The notes under the pieces are model-generated. The model saw only the letters and a program-made list of their open reading frames with translations, did no database searches and had not been told where the DNA came from. Both the position numbers and the translations under genes were made by a program. Below, in pieces: positions 44,662-53,410 of a stretch of DNA of 64,000 bases. The DNA is from Saccharopolyspora rosea (lineage in GTDB: Bacteria > Actinomycetota > Actinomycetes > Mycobacteriales > Pseudonocardiaceae). The number at the start of each line of letters is the position of its first letter. Position 1 is the stretch's first letter. The stretch lies in assembly GCF_025643595.1 (NCBI RefSeq), contig NZ_CP102826.1, forward strand, positions 3,286,001-3,350,000, in the 5' to 3' direction.

Positions 44662-46251
44662 TCAGTCCGCGTCGCGCTTCGTGCCGCGCGGCAGCCAGAT
44701 CCACGCGATCAGCGCGGCCACCAGGATCAGGCCGGAGCCGACGAGGTGGGCGACGTGCAGCCCGCCCATCCACGCGTCCAGCACCGGCCGCACCAGGCCG
44801 CGGCCGGCCTCCCCGAGCGAGGCGGCCACCTGGAGCCCCCCGGCCAGCGACGACTTCGCGACGTCCTGGACCTGGGCGGGCAGGTCGGCGACCGAGCCGG
44901 CGAGGTTCGCCGCGTAACCGCCGCCCAGCACGCTGCCGAGCACCGCGACGCCCAGCGACGCACCGACCTCGCGGGTCACGTCGTTGGTCGCCGATCCCAT
45001 CCCGGCGCGCTCGCGCGGCACGTTGGCCATGAGCTGGTCGGTGGCCGGGGCCATGGCCACCGACATGCCCAGCGCGGTCAGCGCCAGTCCGCCGAGCAGG
45101 TGCCAGTAGCCGGAGTCGGCGGTCAGGGTGCTCAGCACCGCCATGCCGCCCGCGGCCAGCACCATCCCGGAGGCGATGACCGCGCGCGGGCCGAAGCGCT
45201 CCACCAGCTTGGGCACCTGCGGCGCGATGAACACCATGACCACCGACATCGGCAGCATCGACACCGACGAACCCAGCGGCGAGTAGCCGTAGACCAGGAT
45301 CAGCGTCTGGCTCAGCGAGAAGAACACGCCGACCATCGCGAAGAACACCAGGGTCAACGCCACCGCGGACGCGGAGAACCCGCTGTTGCGGAACAGCGAC
45401 ACGTCCAGCATCGGGTCGGCCGCACGCCGCTCCCACAGCACGAACAGCGCGACCAGCACCAGCCCGGCCAGCACCATCAGCAGGGTGCGCGGGGCGGTCC
45501 AGCCGACCCGCTGCGCCTCGATGAGCGCGTAGACCACGAGCGTGATCCCGGCGGTGGACAGCACCGCGCCGGGCAGGTCGATGCCGCCGAGCGTCTCGTC
45601 CCGCGTGCCCTGGTGGGACGGCACGTAGCGGATCCCGGCCAGCACGCCGACCACGACGACCGGGATGTTGATCGCGAACACCGCGTGCCAGCTGGACACC
45701 TCCAGCAGCAGCCCGGCGATGACCGGCCCCAGCGCGGTGCCGCCGCCGGAAACGGCCGCCCACAGGCTCACCGCGCGGGTGCGTTCGGTGCTGGGGAACA
45801 CGCTGGTCAGGATGGACAGCGTGACGGGCATGATCATCGCCGCACCGAGCCCCAGCAGCCCCCGCGCCACGATCAGCTCGCCGCTGGAATCGACGAACAA
45901 CCACACGTACAGCGACACGGCGCCGAACAGCACCATGCCGGACTGCAGCATCATCTTGCGGCCGTACCGGTCGGCCAGCGCCGAGGTGGTGAACAGCAGC
46001 CCGGCGAACACCAGCGCGTAGGCGTTGCTGAACCACTGCTGGGCGGCCATCGACGCCCCGAGGTCCCGCGACAGGTACGGCAGCGCCACGCCCAGCGACG
46101 TGTTGGCCAGCATGGTCGCCGACAGCGCCAGGCACAGCACCAGCAGCGTCGTCCACCGCCGCCGGTAGACGGGCAGGTCGATGCCCTCGGCCAGCGCCTG
46201 CCGCTCCCCGGCCGTCAGCGGCGCGCGCGTCACCGAGTCCACTTCGGACAA
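44662..46251 (-). CDS. MFS drug:H+ antiporter (DHA2, 14-TM type)
   Basis: 529 residues from a TTG at 46251 behind GAGGAGG. Fourteen hydrophobic segments and the DHA2 blocks: ATMLANTSLGVALPYLSRDLGASMAAQQWFSNAYALVFAGLLFTTSALADRYGRKMMLQ (motif A region, LADRYGRK), GPVIAGLLLEVSSWHAVFAINIPV (motif C-like) are present. It should export hydrophobic drugs. Divergent TetR and, further on, a MarR gene probably control it. It separates fdhA from selD within the selenium island. Confidence 0.9.
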   Translation of the reverse strand: MSEVDSVTRAPLTAGERQALAEGIDLPVYRRRWTTLLVLCLALSATMLANTSLGVALPYLSRDLGASMAAQQWFSNAYALVFAGLLFTTSALADRYGRKMMLQSGMVLFGAVSLYVWLFVDSSGELIVARGLLGLGAAMIMPVTLSILTSVFPSTERTRAVSLWAAVSGGGTALGPVIAGLLLEVSSWHAVFAINIPVVVVGVLAGIRYVPSHQGTRDETLGGIDLPGAVLSTAGITLVVYALIEAQRVGWTAPRTLLMVLAGLVLVALFVLWERRAADPMLDVSLFRNSGFSASAVALTLVFFAMVGVFFSLSQTLILVYGYSPLGSSVSMLPMSVVMVFIAPQVPKLVERFGPRAVIASGMVLAAGGMAVLSTLTADSGYWHLLGGLALTALGMSVAMAPATDQLMANVPRERAGMGSATNDVTREVGASLGVAVLGSVLGGGYAANLAGSVADLPAQVQDVAKSSLAGGLQVAASLGEAGRGLVRPVLDAWMGGLHVAHLVGSGLILVAALIAWIWLPRGTKRDAD

Positions 46252-46286
46252 ATTCCCTCCTCGCTCGCACTCCTGCCCCCCAGGTT

Positions 46287-46302
46287 ATGGCAGCCCTGCC
46301 AT
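46287..46302. promoter_or_regulatory. Palindrome between efflux and TetR genes
   Basis: ATGGCAG-CC-CTGCCAT, a perfect 16-bp palindrome in the divergent promoter region; GTCACTCGTGAC at 46305-46316 is a second one. TTGACC (46328-46333), 16 bases, TGAATC form a plausible promoter of the TetR gene. The palindromes are probable TetR operators. Confidence 0.65.
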
Positions 46303-46363
46303 TTGTCACTCGTGACGCTGACCACCCTTGACCTGCGGCGCGGCGGCGGTGAATCTGACAGGC

Positions 46364-47014
46364 ATGACGGCGGTTCCGGCAGACACCACCCTCCAGCAGC
46401 CCCGCGACCGGCGGCACCGGCGGACGCTGCGCACCCGCGCGGCCATCGAGGAGGCCGCGCTGCGACTGTTCGCCGAGCGGGGCTTCGAGGCCACCACGGT
46501 GGAGCAGATCGCCGAGGCCGCCGACATCGCGCCGCGCACCTTCTTCCGCCACTTCCCCAGCAAGGACGCGCTGCTGTTCGGCGACCCCGCGCACGAGACG
46601 GCGCGGATGCGCGAGGTGCTGGCCACCCGTCCCGCCGACGAGCACCCGATGCGCTCGCTGGCCGCGGCGATGCTCGACGCCGCCGAGCGGATGGAGGCCG
46701 ACCGCGACCAGCACCTGCTGCGCGCGCGGCTGCTGGACAGCCTGGGCGCCACCGGGGACTACGAGTTCCACCTGCTGCGCCAGCGGTGGGTGCAGGACGT
46801 CACCGCGCTGGTCGCCGAACGCCTCGGCACGACCGCTGGGGACCCGCGTGCGGGCGCGTGGTCGATGGCGCTGATGAGCTGCTTCGGCGCGGCGGTGCAC
46901 GCCTGGCTGGTGCGCACCGACGGCACGCCGCTGCGCTCGGTGCTCGCCGAGGTGCTGACCGGCACCGCCGAGGCGATGGGCGAGGCCGCCGACCTCGTCG
47001 GCCCGGTCGGCTGA
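46364..47014 (+). CDS. TetR-family regulator of the efflux pump
   Basis: 216 residues from the ATG at 46364. The N-terminal domain RRTLRTRAAIEEAALRLFAERGFEATTVEQIAEAADIAPRTFFRHFPSKDALLF (about residues 20-72) is a TetR helix-turn-helix. Divergent from the MFS gene with palindromes in between, the usual repressor-pump layout. The inducing ligand is unknown. Confidence 0.92.
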   Translation: MTAVPADTTLQQPRDRRHRRTLRTRAAIEEAALRLFAERGFEATTVEQIAEAADIAPRTFFRHFPSKDALLFGDPAHETARMREVLATRPADEHPMRSLAAAMLDAAERMEADRDQHLLRARLLDSLGATGDYEFHLLRQRWVQDVTALVAERLGTTAGDPRAGAWSMALMSCFGAAVHAWLVRTDGTPLRSVLAEVLTGTAEAMGEAADLVGPVG

Positions 47015-47070
47015 TCGCGACCGGCGAAGCAGTTTTGCCGCAAATCCTCTTGCTCGGGCAGACTCGGATC

Positions 47071-47505
47071 ATGCACGTCGCCGCCGAACTGGGCAGATTG
47101 CTCGGCCCGCTGCGCCGAGCGCTGCTGCGCCGCACCCGGGAAGCCGCCGATCTGCCGGACCTGCCGGAGGCGCAGATCCAGTTGCTGCGCGTCCTGCAAG
47201 CCCAACAGCCGCTGGGCACCCGCGAGGTCGCCGACCGGCTGCGGCTGGCCCCGTCCACCGTCAGCAACCTGGTGCGCACCATGACCGGAAACGGCCTCGT
47301 GCTGCGCCGGGTGTCCGAACGGGACCTGCGCAGCACCGAACTCGCCGCCACCGACCACGCCCTGCAACTCCTGCGCCGCTACGACGCGGCCAGCGACGCC
47401 ACCATGCAGGAGGCCCTCGACGACCTCGGCCCGGACGACCGCCGTGCCGTCGTCGACGCGCTACCCGCGCTGCGGAAGCTGGTCGAGTCGCTGGAGAAGC
47501 GCTGA
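47071..47505 (+). CDS. MarR-family regulator
   Basis: 144 residues from the ATG at 47071. Winged helix: LLRVLQAQQPLGTREVADRLRLAPSTVSNLVRTMTGNGLVLRRVSERDLRSTELAAT (about residues 38-95), followed by a helical dimerisation end. It lies 56 bases after the TetR gene in the same direction, so the two may share control of drug export. Its stop is directly adjacent to the converging selD stop (TGATCA). Confidence 0.9.
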   Translation: MHVAAELGRLLGPLRRALLRRTREAADLPDLPEAQIQLLRVLQAQQPLGTREVADRLRLAPSTVSNLVRTMTGNGLVLRRVSERDLRSTELAATDHALQLLRRYDAASDATMQEALDDLGPDDRRAVVDALPALRKLVESLEKR

Positions 47506-48498
47506 TCAGCGCACGACGACCAGGTGCTCACCGCGCGGCACCAGCTCGCCGACCACCGGTGCACCGGGCACCTCGCCGGCGACCAGCAATCCGCCGGAGG
47601 TCTGCGCGTCGGCCAGCAGCAGCGCCTCCGGCTCGTCGATCCCGGACATGTCGCAGTGCGGCCGCACCCACGCCAGGTTCCGCCTGGTGCCGCCGCTGAC
47701 GTAGCCGTCGCGCACCGCCTCCCGCGCACCGTCCAGGTAGGACACCGCAGCGGCGTCGAGCACGGCGGAGACGCCGCTGGCGCGGACCAGCTTCAGCAGG
47801 TGGCCCAGCAGTCCGAACCCGGTGACGTCGGTCGCGCAGCGCGCGCCCGCGCCCAGCGCGGCGGCCGCCGCCCGGTCGTTGAGCTCGGTCATCGCCGCGA
47901 CAGCCTGCTCGAAGACCTCGCCGGTGGCCTTGTGCCGGGCGTTGAGCACCCCGATGCCCAGCGGTTTGGTCAGCGACAGCGGCAGACCGGCGCGCCCGGC
48001 GTCGTTGCGCAGCAGGTCGTCCGGGGCGGCGACGCCGGTGACGGCCATGCCGTACTTCGGTTCCGGGTCATCCACGCTGTGCCCGCCCGCCACCGGACAT
48101 CCGGCCCGGCGGCCGATCTCGGCCCCGCCGCGCAGCGCCTCGCGCACCAGCTCGGTCGGCAGCACCTCGCGCGGCCAGCACAGCAGGTTCACCGCCACCA
48201 CGGGCCGACCACCCATCGCGTACACGTCGGACAGCGCGTTGGCGGCCGCGATCCGCCCCCAGTCGAAGGGGTCGTCGACGACCGGGGTGAAGAAGTCGGC
48301 GGTGCTGATCACCGCCGTACCGCCGGAGATCCGCACGGCCGCCGCATCGTCCCCGGCGTCCAGCCCCACCAGCAGTTCCGGGGATCCGTCGCCGACCAGT
48401 CCGGCGACCATCGCCTCCAGCTCGCCAGGCGGGATCTTGCAGGCGCACCCGCCGCCGTGCGCGTACTGCGTCAGCCGGTACGTCGCGGTCTCGGTCAT
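47506..48498 (-). CDS. selD: Selenide, water dikinase SelD
   Basis: 330 residues from the ATG at 48498. The active-site loop HGGGCACKIPPGELE has Cys18 and Lys21, equivalent to the catalytic Cys/Lys pair of E. coli SelD; the Cys is not Sec here. LVGLDAGDDAAAVRISGGTAVISTADFFTPVVDDPFDWGRIAAANALSDVYAMGGRPVVAVNLLCWPREVLP and GGHSVDDPEPKYGMAVTGV are the ATP-metal blocks, and TDVTGFGLLGHLL and LLADAQTSGGLLVA the C-terminal domain. It makes selenophosphate for SelA. Divergent from the Sec tRNA. Confidence 0.95.
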   Translation of the reverse strand: MTETATYRLTQYAHGGGCACKIPPGELEAMVAGLVGDGSPELLVGLDAGDDAAAVRISGGTAVISTADFFTPVVDDPFDWGRIAAANALSDVYAMGGRPVVAVNLLCWPREVLPTELVREALRGGAEIGRRAGCPVAGGHSVDDPEPKYGMAVTGVAAPDDLLRNDAGRAGLPLSLTKPLGIGVLNARHKATGEVFEQAVAAMTELNDRAAAAALGAGARCATDVTGFGLLGHLLKLVRASGVSAVLDAAAVSYLDGAREAVRDGYVSGGTRRNLAWVRPHCDMSGIDEPEALLLADAQTSGGLLVAGEVPGAPVVGELVPRGEHLVVVR

Positions 48499-48555
48499 GA
48501 CCCGACGCTAGCCACCGGGCGCGCGCCCGGCAGCGCGGCACCTACGCTCGGCGGT

Positions 48556-48650
48556 GGAGGCGTCAGGGTGCCTGGTGGCCCCCGCGGTCTTCAAAACCGA
48601 CGTGGCCGAGCACCTCGGCCAGGCGGGTTCGATTCCCGTCCGCCTCCGCC
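48556..48650 (+). tRNA. selC: tRNA-Sec (anticodon UCA)
   Basis: The acceptor GGAGGCG (48556-48562) pairs with CGCCTCC (48641-48647), followed by discriminator G and CC. The anticodon arm CGGT-CTTCAAA-ACCG presents UCA, which reads UGA. A long variable arm (TGGCCGAG-CAC-CTCGGCCA, 48603-48621) and the T loop TTCGATT fit a bacterial Sec tRNA. The D arm is also long. The A of the 3' CCA is not encoded next to CC. It lies 57 bases upstream of selD on the other strand, in the selenium island. Confidence 0.93.
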
Positions 48651-48653
48651 GCC

Positions 48654-48680
48654 GGGCCGCCCGGGACCACCGGGCGGCCC
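48654..48680 (+). terminator. Terminator of tRNA-Sec
   Basis: GGGCCGCCCGG (48654-48664) pairs with 48670-48680 across GACCA, followed by CTTTC. It lies six bases after the tRNA. Confidence 0.85.
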
Positions 48681-48735
48681 CTTTCACCGGGATGGCCGCA
48701 CCGCGCGCGCCGGGCGCGGGGATACCGTCTGGCGC

Positions 48736-49518
48736 ATGATCAACTCAGCGGCGACGTGGGCCGACGGCTCACTGCTGGCCTTCGACCTGGAAACGACCGG
48801 AACCGACACCGCCGTCGACCGCGTGGTCACCGCCACGGTCGTGTCGATCCGGCCCGGTCGCGAACCGATCACCAGGACGTGGCTGGCCGACCCCGGGGTG
48901 GAGATCCCCGCCGAGAGCACCGAGATCCACGGCATCAGCACCGAACACGCCCGGCAGCACGGACGCCCGGCCGCCGACGTGGTGGCCGAGGTCGCCGCCG
49001 CGCTGGCCGAGGAGTGGTCCCCCGACACCCCGCTGTGCGTGTTCAACGCGGTCTTCGACCTGTCCATGCTGCACGCGGAGCTGCGCCGGCACCACGGGCG
49101 CGACCTCGAACTCGGCGGGCCCGTGGTGGACCCGCTGTGCATCGACCGGCACGTGGACCGCTACCGCAAGGGCAAGCGGACGCTCGGCGCGCTGTGCGAG
49201 CACCACCGGGTGCGCCACGACGGCGCGCACACCTCCACCGGCGACGCGTTGGCCGCAGCCCGGGTGGCCTGGCGGCTGGCCAGGGACTACCCGGCCGAGG
49301 TCGGCCAGGTCCCGCTCGACGTGCTGCACACCCGCCAGATCGAGTGGCACCGCACTCGGACGCTCGGCTTCGCCGACTACCTGGAACGCCAGGGGCGCCG
49401 GGCGGCCGACCCCGCCGAGGCGGCCGAGCTGGCCCGCCGGGCGGCGGGGGTCCGCATGGAGGCCGACCACTGGCCGCTGCGGACCGAACCGCTTCCCGAA
49501 ACCGCCGTGGGCGCCTAG
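48736..49518 (+). CDS. DnaQ-type 3'-5' exonuclease
   Basis: 260 residues from the ATG at 48736. The DEDD(h) exonuclease motifs are present: LLAFDLETTGTD (Exo I Asp/Glu) near residue 14, FNAVFDLSMLHAELRR (Exo II Asp) near residue 100, and HTSTGDALAAARVAW (Exo III, His/Asp) near residue 165. It resembles DNA polymerase III epsilon-like actinobacterial exonucleases, probably acting in repair or RNA turnover rather than replication. Not obviously linked to selenium use despite lying in the middle of the sel genes. Confidence 0.9.
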   Translation: MINSAATWADGSLLAFDLETTGTDTAVDRVVTATVVSIRPGREPITRTWLADPGVEIPAESTEIHGISTEHARQHGRPAADVVAEVAAALAEEWSPDTPLCVFNAVFDLSMLHAELRRHHGRDLELGGPVVDPLCIDRHVDRYRKGKRTLGALCEHHRVRHDGAHTSTGDALAAARVAWRLARDYPAEVGQVPLDVLHTRQIEWHRTRTLGFADYLERQGRRAADPAEAAELARRAAGVRMEADHWPLRTEPLPETAVGA

Positions 49519-49628
49519 TCGCGCCGCGACCTCGGCGCCTGCCTTCGAACCTGGTCGTCGAAGGGCGTGAGCCGCTCCGGCTTCGGTGGGCCGGCGCCGC
49601 CGCGCACCACGAGTTCGGAGGCGGGCTC

Positions 49629-50663
49629 TCAGAGGTCGACGACCAGGTGCCCGGACGCGCGGGAGACGCAGATCGTCATGTGCTCGCCGCGTTCGGCGTC
49701 GGTGAGGACCCGGTCGCGGTGGTCGACCTGCCCGGACAGCACCCGGACCCGGCACGTGCCGCAGAAGCCCTGCCTGCACGAGTACGCCGTGCCGGGCACC
49801 TGGTCGGCGATCACCTCCAGCGTGGAGCGGTCCGCGGGCACCCGCAGGACGCGGCCGGTGCGGGCCAGTTCCACGGTGAACGGGCGGCCGTCGACCACGG
49901 GCGGCGCGGAGAAGCGTTCCCAGTGCAGCGCGGACGCGCGCGCACCGGGCATCGCCAGCCGGACCGCGGTGATCATCGGGATCGGTCCGCAGCAGTACAC
50001 CACCGCATCCTCCGGCGCCTGCTCCAGCAGGTCGGCGCCGGAGGCCGGGATGCCGTACTCGGTGTCCGGGCGGATCCACACCCGGTCCGGGTCCAGTGCG
50101 CGCAGCTCGTCGGAGAACGGCAGCGATTCCGGTGTCCGTCCGGTGTGGACCAATCGCCAGTCCGCCCCGCGGGCGGCGGCCAGCCGCGCCATCGGCAGGA
50201 TCGGCGTGATGCCGATGCCGCCCGCGACGAACAGGTAGCGCGGCGCGGTGACGAACGGGAAGGCGTTGCGCGGGCCCCGGGCGGTGATCCGGCCGCCGGT
50301 CCGGATCTCGTCGTGGATCTCCCGCGACCCGCCCCCGCCGTCGGCGATGCGGCGCACCGCGATGCGGTAGCTGCGGTGGTCACCGGGGTCGCCGCACAGC
50401 GAGTACTGGCGCAGCCGCCCGGACGGCAGCAGCACGTCCAGGTGGGCGCCGGGGTGCCAGGCGGGCAGCGGCGCGCCGTCCGGTGCGACCAGCCGCAGGC
50501 TGACGACGTCGTCGGCCTCGGCGCGGACGTCCGCGACGACGAGCGGGATGTCCCGGGACACGTGCGGGATCGGCGGGCGGTGGCGCCTGCTGTTGCGGTG
50601 CAGCCACTCCATCCCGCGGCTGAGCACGTCCAGGACCCGGAAGAAGCGGGCGGGTTCGGTCAC
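49629..50663 (-). CDS. Vanillate/phthalate-type ferredoxin reductase (PDR family)
   Basis: 344 residues from a GTG at 50663, three bases after the stop of the upstream metal-hydrolase gene. Order of domains: FMN/FAD domain (RQYSLCGDP, R-x-YS loop near residue 86), NAD(P) domain (YLFVAGGIGITPILPMARL and YCCGPIPMI) and a C-terminal 2Fe-2S domain (YSCRQGFCGTCRVRVLSG ... CVSRASG). It should pass electrons from NADH to a partner oxygenase; none is next to it, but it is co-transcribed with the metal-hydrolase and EphD-like genes. Confidence 0.92.
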   Translation of the reverse strand: MTEPARFFRVLDVLSRGMEWLHRNSRRHRPPIPHVSRDIPLVVADVRAEADDVVSLRLVAPDGAPLPAWHPGAHLDVLLPSGRLRQYSLCGDPGDHRSYRIAVRRIADGGGGSREIHDEIRTGGRITARGPRNAFPFVTAPRYLFVAGGIGITPILPMARLAAARGADWRLVHTGRTPESLPFSDELRALDPDRVWIRPDTEYGIPASGADLLEQAPEDAVVYCCGPIPMITAVRLAMPGARASALHWERFSAPPVVDGRPFTVELARTGRVLRVPADRSTLEVIADQVPGTAYSCRQGFCGTCRVRVLSGQVDHRDRVLTDAERGEHMTICVSRASGHLVVDL

Positions 50664-50666
50664 GGC

Positions 50667-51548
50667 TCAGTGCTCGGCGGCCTGCGCGGCGGGCGAGGTG
50701 GCCAGGTAGGAGACCGCCTGGCTCGTGGAGCCGTGCTGGGACGGGTGGTAGGAGCGGCGGAAGTAGGCCGGGATCGCCCGCAGCATCTGCCAGTAGCTCG
50801 GGGTGAGCCCCAGCCGGCCGGTGCGCAGCAGGTCGCGCCAACGAGGCTTGCGACGTCCGCGCAGCACCGGATCGGCCGCCATGAGGAACCGCACCCCGCG
50901 CACCCACAGGATCGCCAGGACCGCGATGGCGACGACCATCGTCCGGCAGCGCCGCGCGTACCCGCCGTCGACGTGCGTGTACAGGTCGAAGGCGACCGAG
51001 CGGTGCTCGACCTCCTCGGCACCGTGCCAGCGCAGCAGGTCCAGCATCGTCGGGTCCGCCCCCGCCGCGTCGAGTTCGCGGGCGTCCAGCACCCACTGGC
51101 CGAGGAACGCGGTGAAGTGCTCGATGGCGGCGATCAGCGCCAGGCGCTCCACCAGCCACGCCTCGGCCCGCCGGCCGCCGTGGGGCCGGTCGCCGAGCGT
51201 CTTGCGGAACATCCACGCGACCTGGGCGACGAACGGGCGGGTGTCCAGGCCGTGCGCGTCGAAGTGGTCGAGCACGCCCTGGTGGGACTCGGCGTGCATC
51301 GCCTCCTGACCGACGAACCCGCGGACGTCCTCCAGCAACCGGTCGTCCCGGATCAGCGGCAGCGCCTGCTTGAACACCTCGACGAACCACCGCTCGCCCT
51401 CGGGCAGCACCAGGTGCAGGAAGTTGACCACGTGGGTGGCGAAGGGCTCGCCGGAGATCCAGTGCATCGGCAGGCTCGACCAGTCGAACTCCACGTCGCG
51501 GGCCCGCAGCGCCACCCGATCCGGCTCGCCCGGGTCGTGAACGGTCAT
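50667..51548 (-). CDS. Metal-dependent hydrolase (PF10118 type)
   Basis: 293 residues from the ATG at 51548, with GAGGAGG eight bases upstream. FVGQEAMHAESHQGVLDHFDAHG near residues 78-100 and WHGAEEVEHRSVAFDLYTH near residue 178 place acidic and His residues on helices like a di-metal site; a hydrophobic stretch (MVVAIAVLAILWVRGVRFLM) may bind the membrane. Proteins of this family are called predicted metal-dependent hydrolases, though the helical layout looks oxygenase-like, which would suit the neighbouring ferredoxin reductase. Middle gene of a three-gene operon. Confidence 0.85.
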   Translation of the reverse strand: MTVHDPGEPDRVALRARDVEFDWSSLPMHWISGEPFATHVVNFLHLVLPEGERWFVEVFKQALPLIRDDRLLEDVRGFVGQEAMHAESHQGVLDHFDAHGLDTRPFVAQVAWMFRKTLGDRPHGGRRAEAWLVERLALIAAIEHFTAFLGQWVLDARELDAAGADPTMLDLLRWHGAEEVEHRSVAFDLYTHVDGGYARRCRTMVVAIAVLAILWVRGVRFLMAADPVLRGRRKPRWRDLLRTGRLGLTPSYWQMLRAIPAYFRRSYHPSQHGSTSQAVSYLATSPAAQAAEH

Positions 51549-51564
51549 CGCGGTACCTCCTCGT

Positions 51565-53319
51565 TCAGCGCAGCCGCGCGGCCGCGCGCAGCAGGCCGGG
51601 CGTCAGGCGGGACAACACGAGCCCGGCGCGGGCCTCCGCGGTGATCGGCGCGATCGCCGCGTCGCGGGCGAGCGCGCCGAGGATCTCCTGCGCGGCCCGT
51701 TCCGGGGTGAAGTGGCGGCGCCGGTACAGCCGCGCGGCCGCGGCGCGCAACTGGTCCTGCCGCCGGGCGTCGACCCCGACGAACCGGGTCGTCGAGGTGA
51801 TCGGGGTGTCGACCAGGCCCGGGCAGACCGCGGTGACCCGGATGCCCTCGGCGGCCAGTTCGGCGCGCAGGCACTCGCTGAGCGTGAGCACCGCGGACTT
51901 GGTGGTGCTGTAGGCGGGCAGGACGCGGGAGGGCAGGTAGGCGGCTGCCGAGGCGACGTTGACGATCCGCCCGCCCTCACCGCGGTCGATCATCTGCCGG
52001 GCGAACAGGCGGCAGCCGTGGATCACGCCCCACAGGTTCACGTCGATGAGCCGTTCCCAGTCGGCGAGTCCGGTGTCCACGAAGGACCCGGCGAGCCCGA
52101 CCCCGGCGTTGTTGACCACGACGTCGGGCACCCCGAACCGCTCCCGGACGTCCTCGGCGAAACCGCCCATCGCCGCCGCGTCGGCGACGTCCACGCGGTA
52201 CGGCGCGGCTCCCGCCCCGGTGCGCCGGACCATCTCGGCGGTGTCCTCGGCGGCGGCCTCGTCGACGTCGGCGGCCACCACGTGCGCACCGAGCCCGGCG
52301 AAGGCCAGCGCGGTCGCCCGCCCGATCCCGCTGCCCGCGCCGGTGACCACCACCAGCTGGTCCTGGTACGGCCGTCGGCCGGGGCGCACCCGGGTGCGGC
52401 TCAGCGAACGCGGCTCGGTGCCGGTCTCGACGTGCTCGACCAGCTCGGCGGTGCACCGGGCGACCACCTCGGGTCGGGTGCGGGGCAGCCAGTGCCCGCC
52501 CGGCACGCGCCGGACGCGCAGGTTGGCGACCCAGCTGCCGATCTGGGTCTGCAACGGCGTGGACACGAACGGGTCGCCCGCGGGAGCGATCACCTGCACC
52601 GGGATGTCGGTTCCGCGGGGACGCGGGCGACCGAGCCGGGTCATCATGTTCGCCCGGTACAGCGCCAATCCCCGCACCCCGTCCGAGCGCCGCGGGCGCG
52701 TCGGCTTCGCCGCGGCGCGCGCGTCGAACCGCTCCACCGCACCGATCAGTCTCGGCAGCAGACCGGTGTACCAGCACAGCTCGGGCAGCACCGGCAGCTG
52801 GAAGAAGCCGATGTAACCGGAGAACAGCAGCTGGGTCAGCACCTGGCGCAGGGCGCGCGGCGTCGGGCGGCGCCACTTCGCGCGCATCCACGCCCCCGCG
52901 TGGTCCAGGCACGGCCCCGAGATCGAGGTGAACGACGCGAAGCGGGCGCTGCGCCGGGGATCGATCACGGCGTGCCACGCCTGGATGGAGCCCCAGTCGT
53001 GGGCGAGCAGGTGCACCGCACGGCCCGGGCTGACCGCGTCCGCGACCCGTTCCAGGTCGTCGGCAAGCTGGTCGAGGCGGTACCGCGCCCGCCGCCGCGG
53101 ACGGTCGGAATCCCCGGCACCGCGCACGTCGTAGGTGACCAGGTGGAAGCGGCCGGCGAGCGCCTCGACCACGCCGTCCCACACGGTGTGGTCGTCCGGG
53201 TACCCGTGCACCGCCAGCACCGTCGGCGCGGCCGGATCACCGTGCTCCCGCACGGCGAGCCGCAGGTCGTCGCCGGTGTCGACGTACCTCTGTTCCGCGT
53301 CGAGCGGTGACCGAGTCAT
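51565..53319 (-). CDS. ephD: EphD-like alpha/beta hydrolase-short-chain dehydrogenase fusion
   Basis: 584 residues from the ATG at 53319 (MTRSPLDAEQRYVDTGDDLRL). Residues ~1-310 are an alpha/beta hydrolase of epoxide-hydrolase type: oxyanion HGYPDDHTVW, nucleophile Asp in LLAHDWGSIQAW, and the catalytic His in PGGHWLPRT. Residues ~325-584 are a short-chain dehydrogenase: VVVTGAGSGIGRATA, NNAGVGLAGSF, catalytic Ser in VNVASAAAYLPS and YSTTKSA. The same fusion and length (about 590) occur in mycobacterial EphD, tied to mycolic-acid modification; whether this host makes mycolates is not known from the window. First gene of the operon. Confidence 0.9.
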   Translation of the reverse strand: MTRSPLDAEQRYVDTGDDLRLAVREHGDPAAPTVLAVHGYPDDHTVWDGVVEALAGRFHLVTYDVRGAGDSDRPRRRARYRLDQLADDLERVADAVSPGRAVHLLAHDWGSIQAWHAVIDPRRSARFASFTSISGPCLDHAGAWMRAKWRRPTPRALRQVLTQLLFSGYIGFFQLPVLPELCWYTGLLPRLIGAVERFDARAAAKPTRPRRSDGVRGLALYRANMMTRLGRPRPRGTDIPVQVIAPAGDPFVSTPLQTQIGSWVANLRVRRVPGGHWLPRTRPEVVARCTAELVEHVETGTEPRSLSRTRVRPGRRPYQDQLVVVTGAGSGIGRATALAFAGLGAHVVAADVDEAAAEDTAEMVRRTGAGAAPYRVDVADAAAMGGFAEDVRERFGVPDVVVNNAGVGLAGSFVDTGLADWERLIDVNLWGVIHGCRLFARQMIDRGEGGRIVNVASAAAYLPSRVLPAYSTTKSAVLTLSECLRAELAAEGIRVTAVCPGLVDTPITSTTRFVGVDARRQDQLRAAAARLYRRRHFTPERAAQEILGALARDAAIAPITAEARAGLVLSRLTPGLLRAAARLR

Positions 53320-53410
53320 GCTCCGCAGCCTACTGACTTTGTCAATAATCATTGTCACAGTCGCGCGTGCATTCCGGCTGCTGCCGCACCACGCGCCTAT
53401 AGTGCGGGCC

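Noticed and set aside
41251..47505. A very long open frame (over 2,000 codons) on the plus strand through the fdh and efflux genes
   Set aside because: It is the antisense shadow of fdhA, fdhB and the MFS gene, forced open by high GC. Its composition is His/Arg/Gln-rich and it has no family match.
47506..48498. Selenocysteine in SelD itself
   Set aside because: Many SelD proteins have Sec in the active-site loop, but here the codon is an ordinary Cys (GGGCACK) and there is no in-frame UGA.
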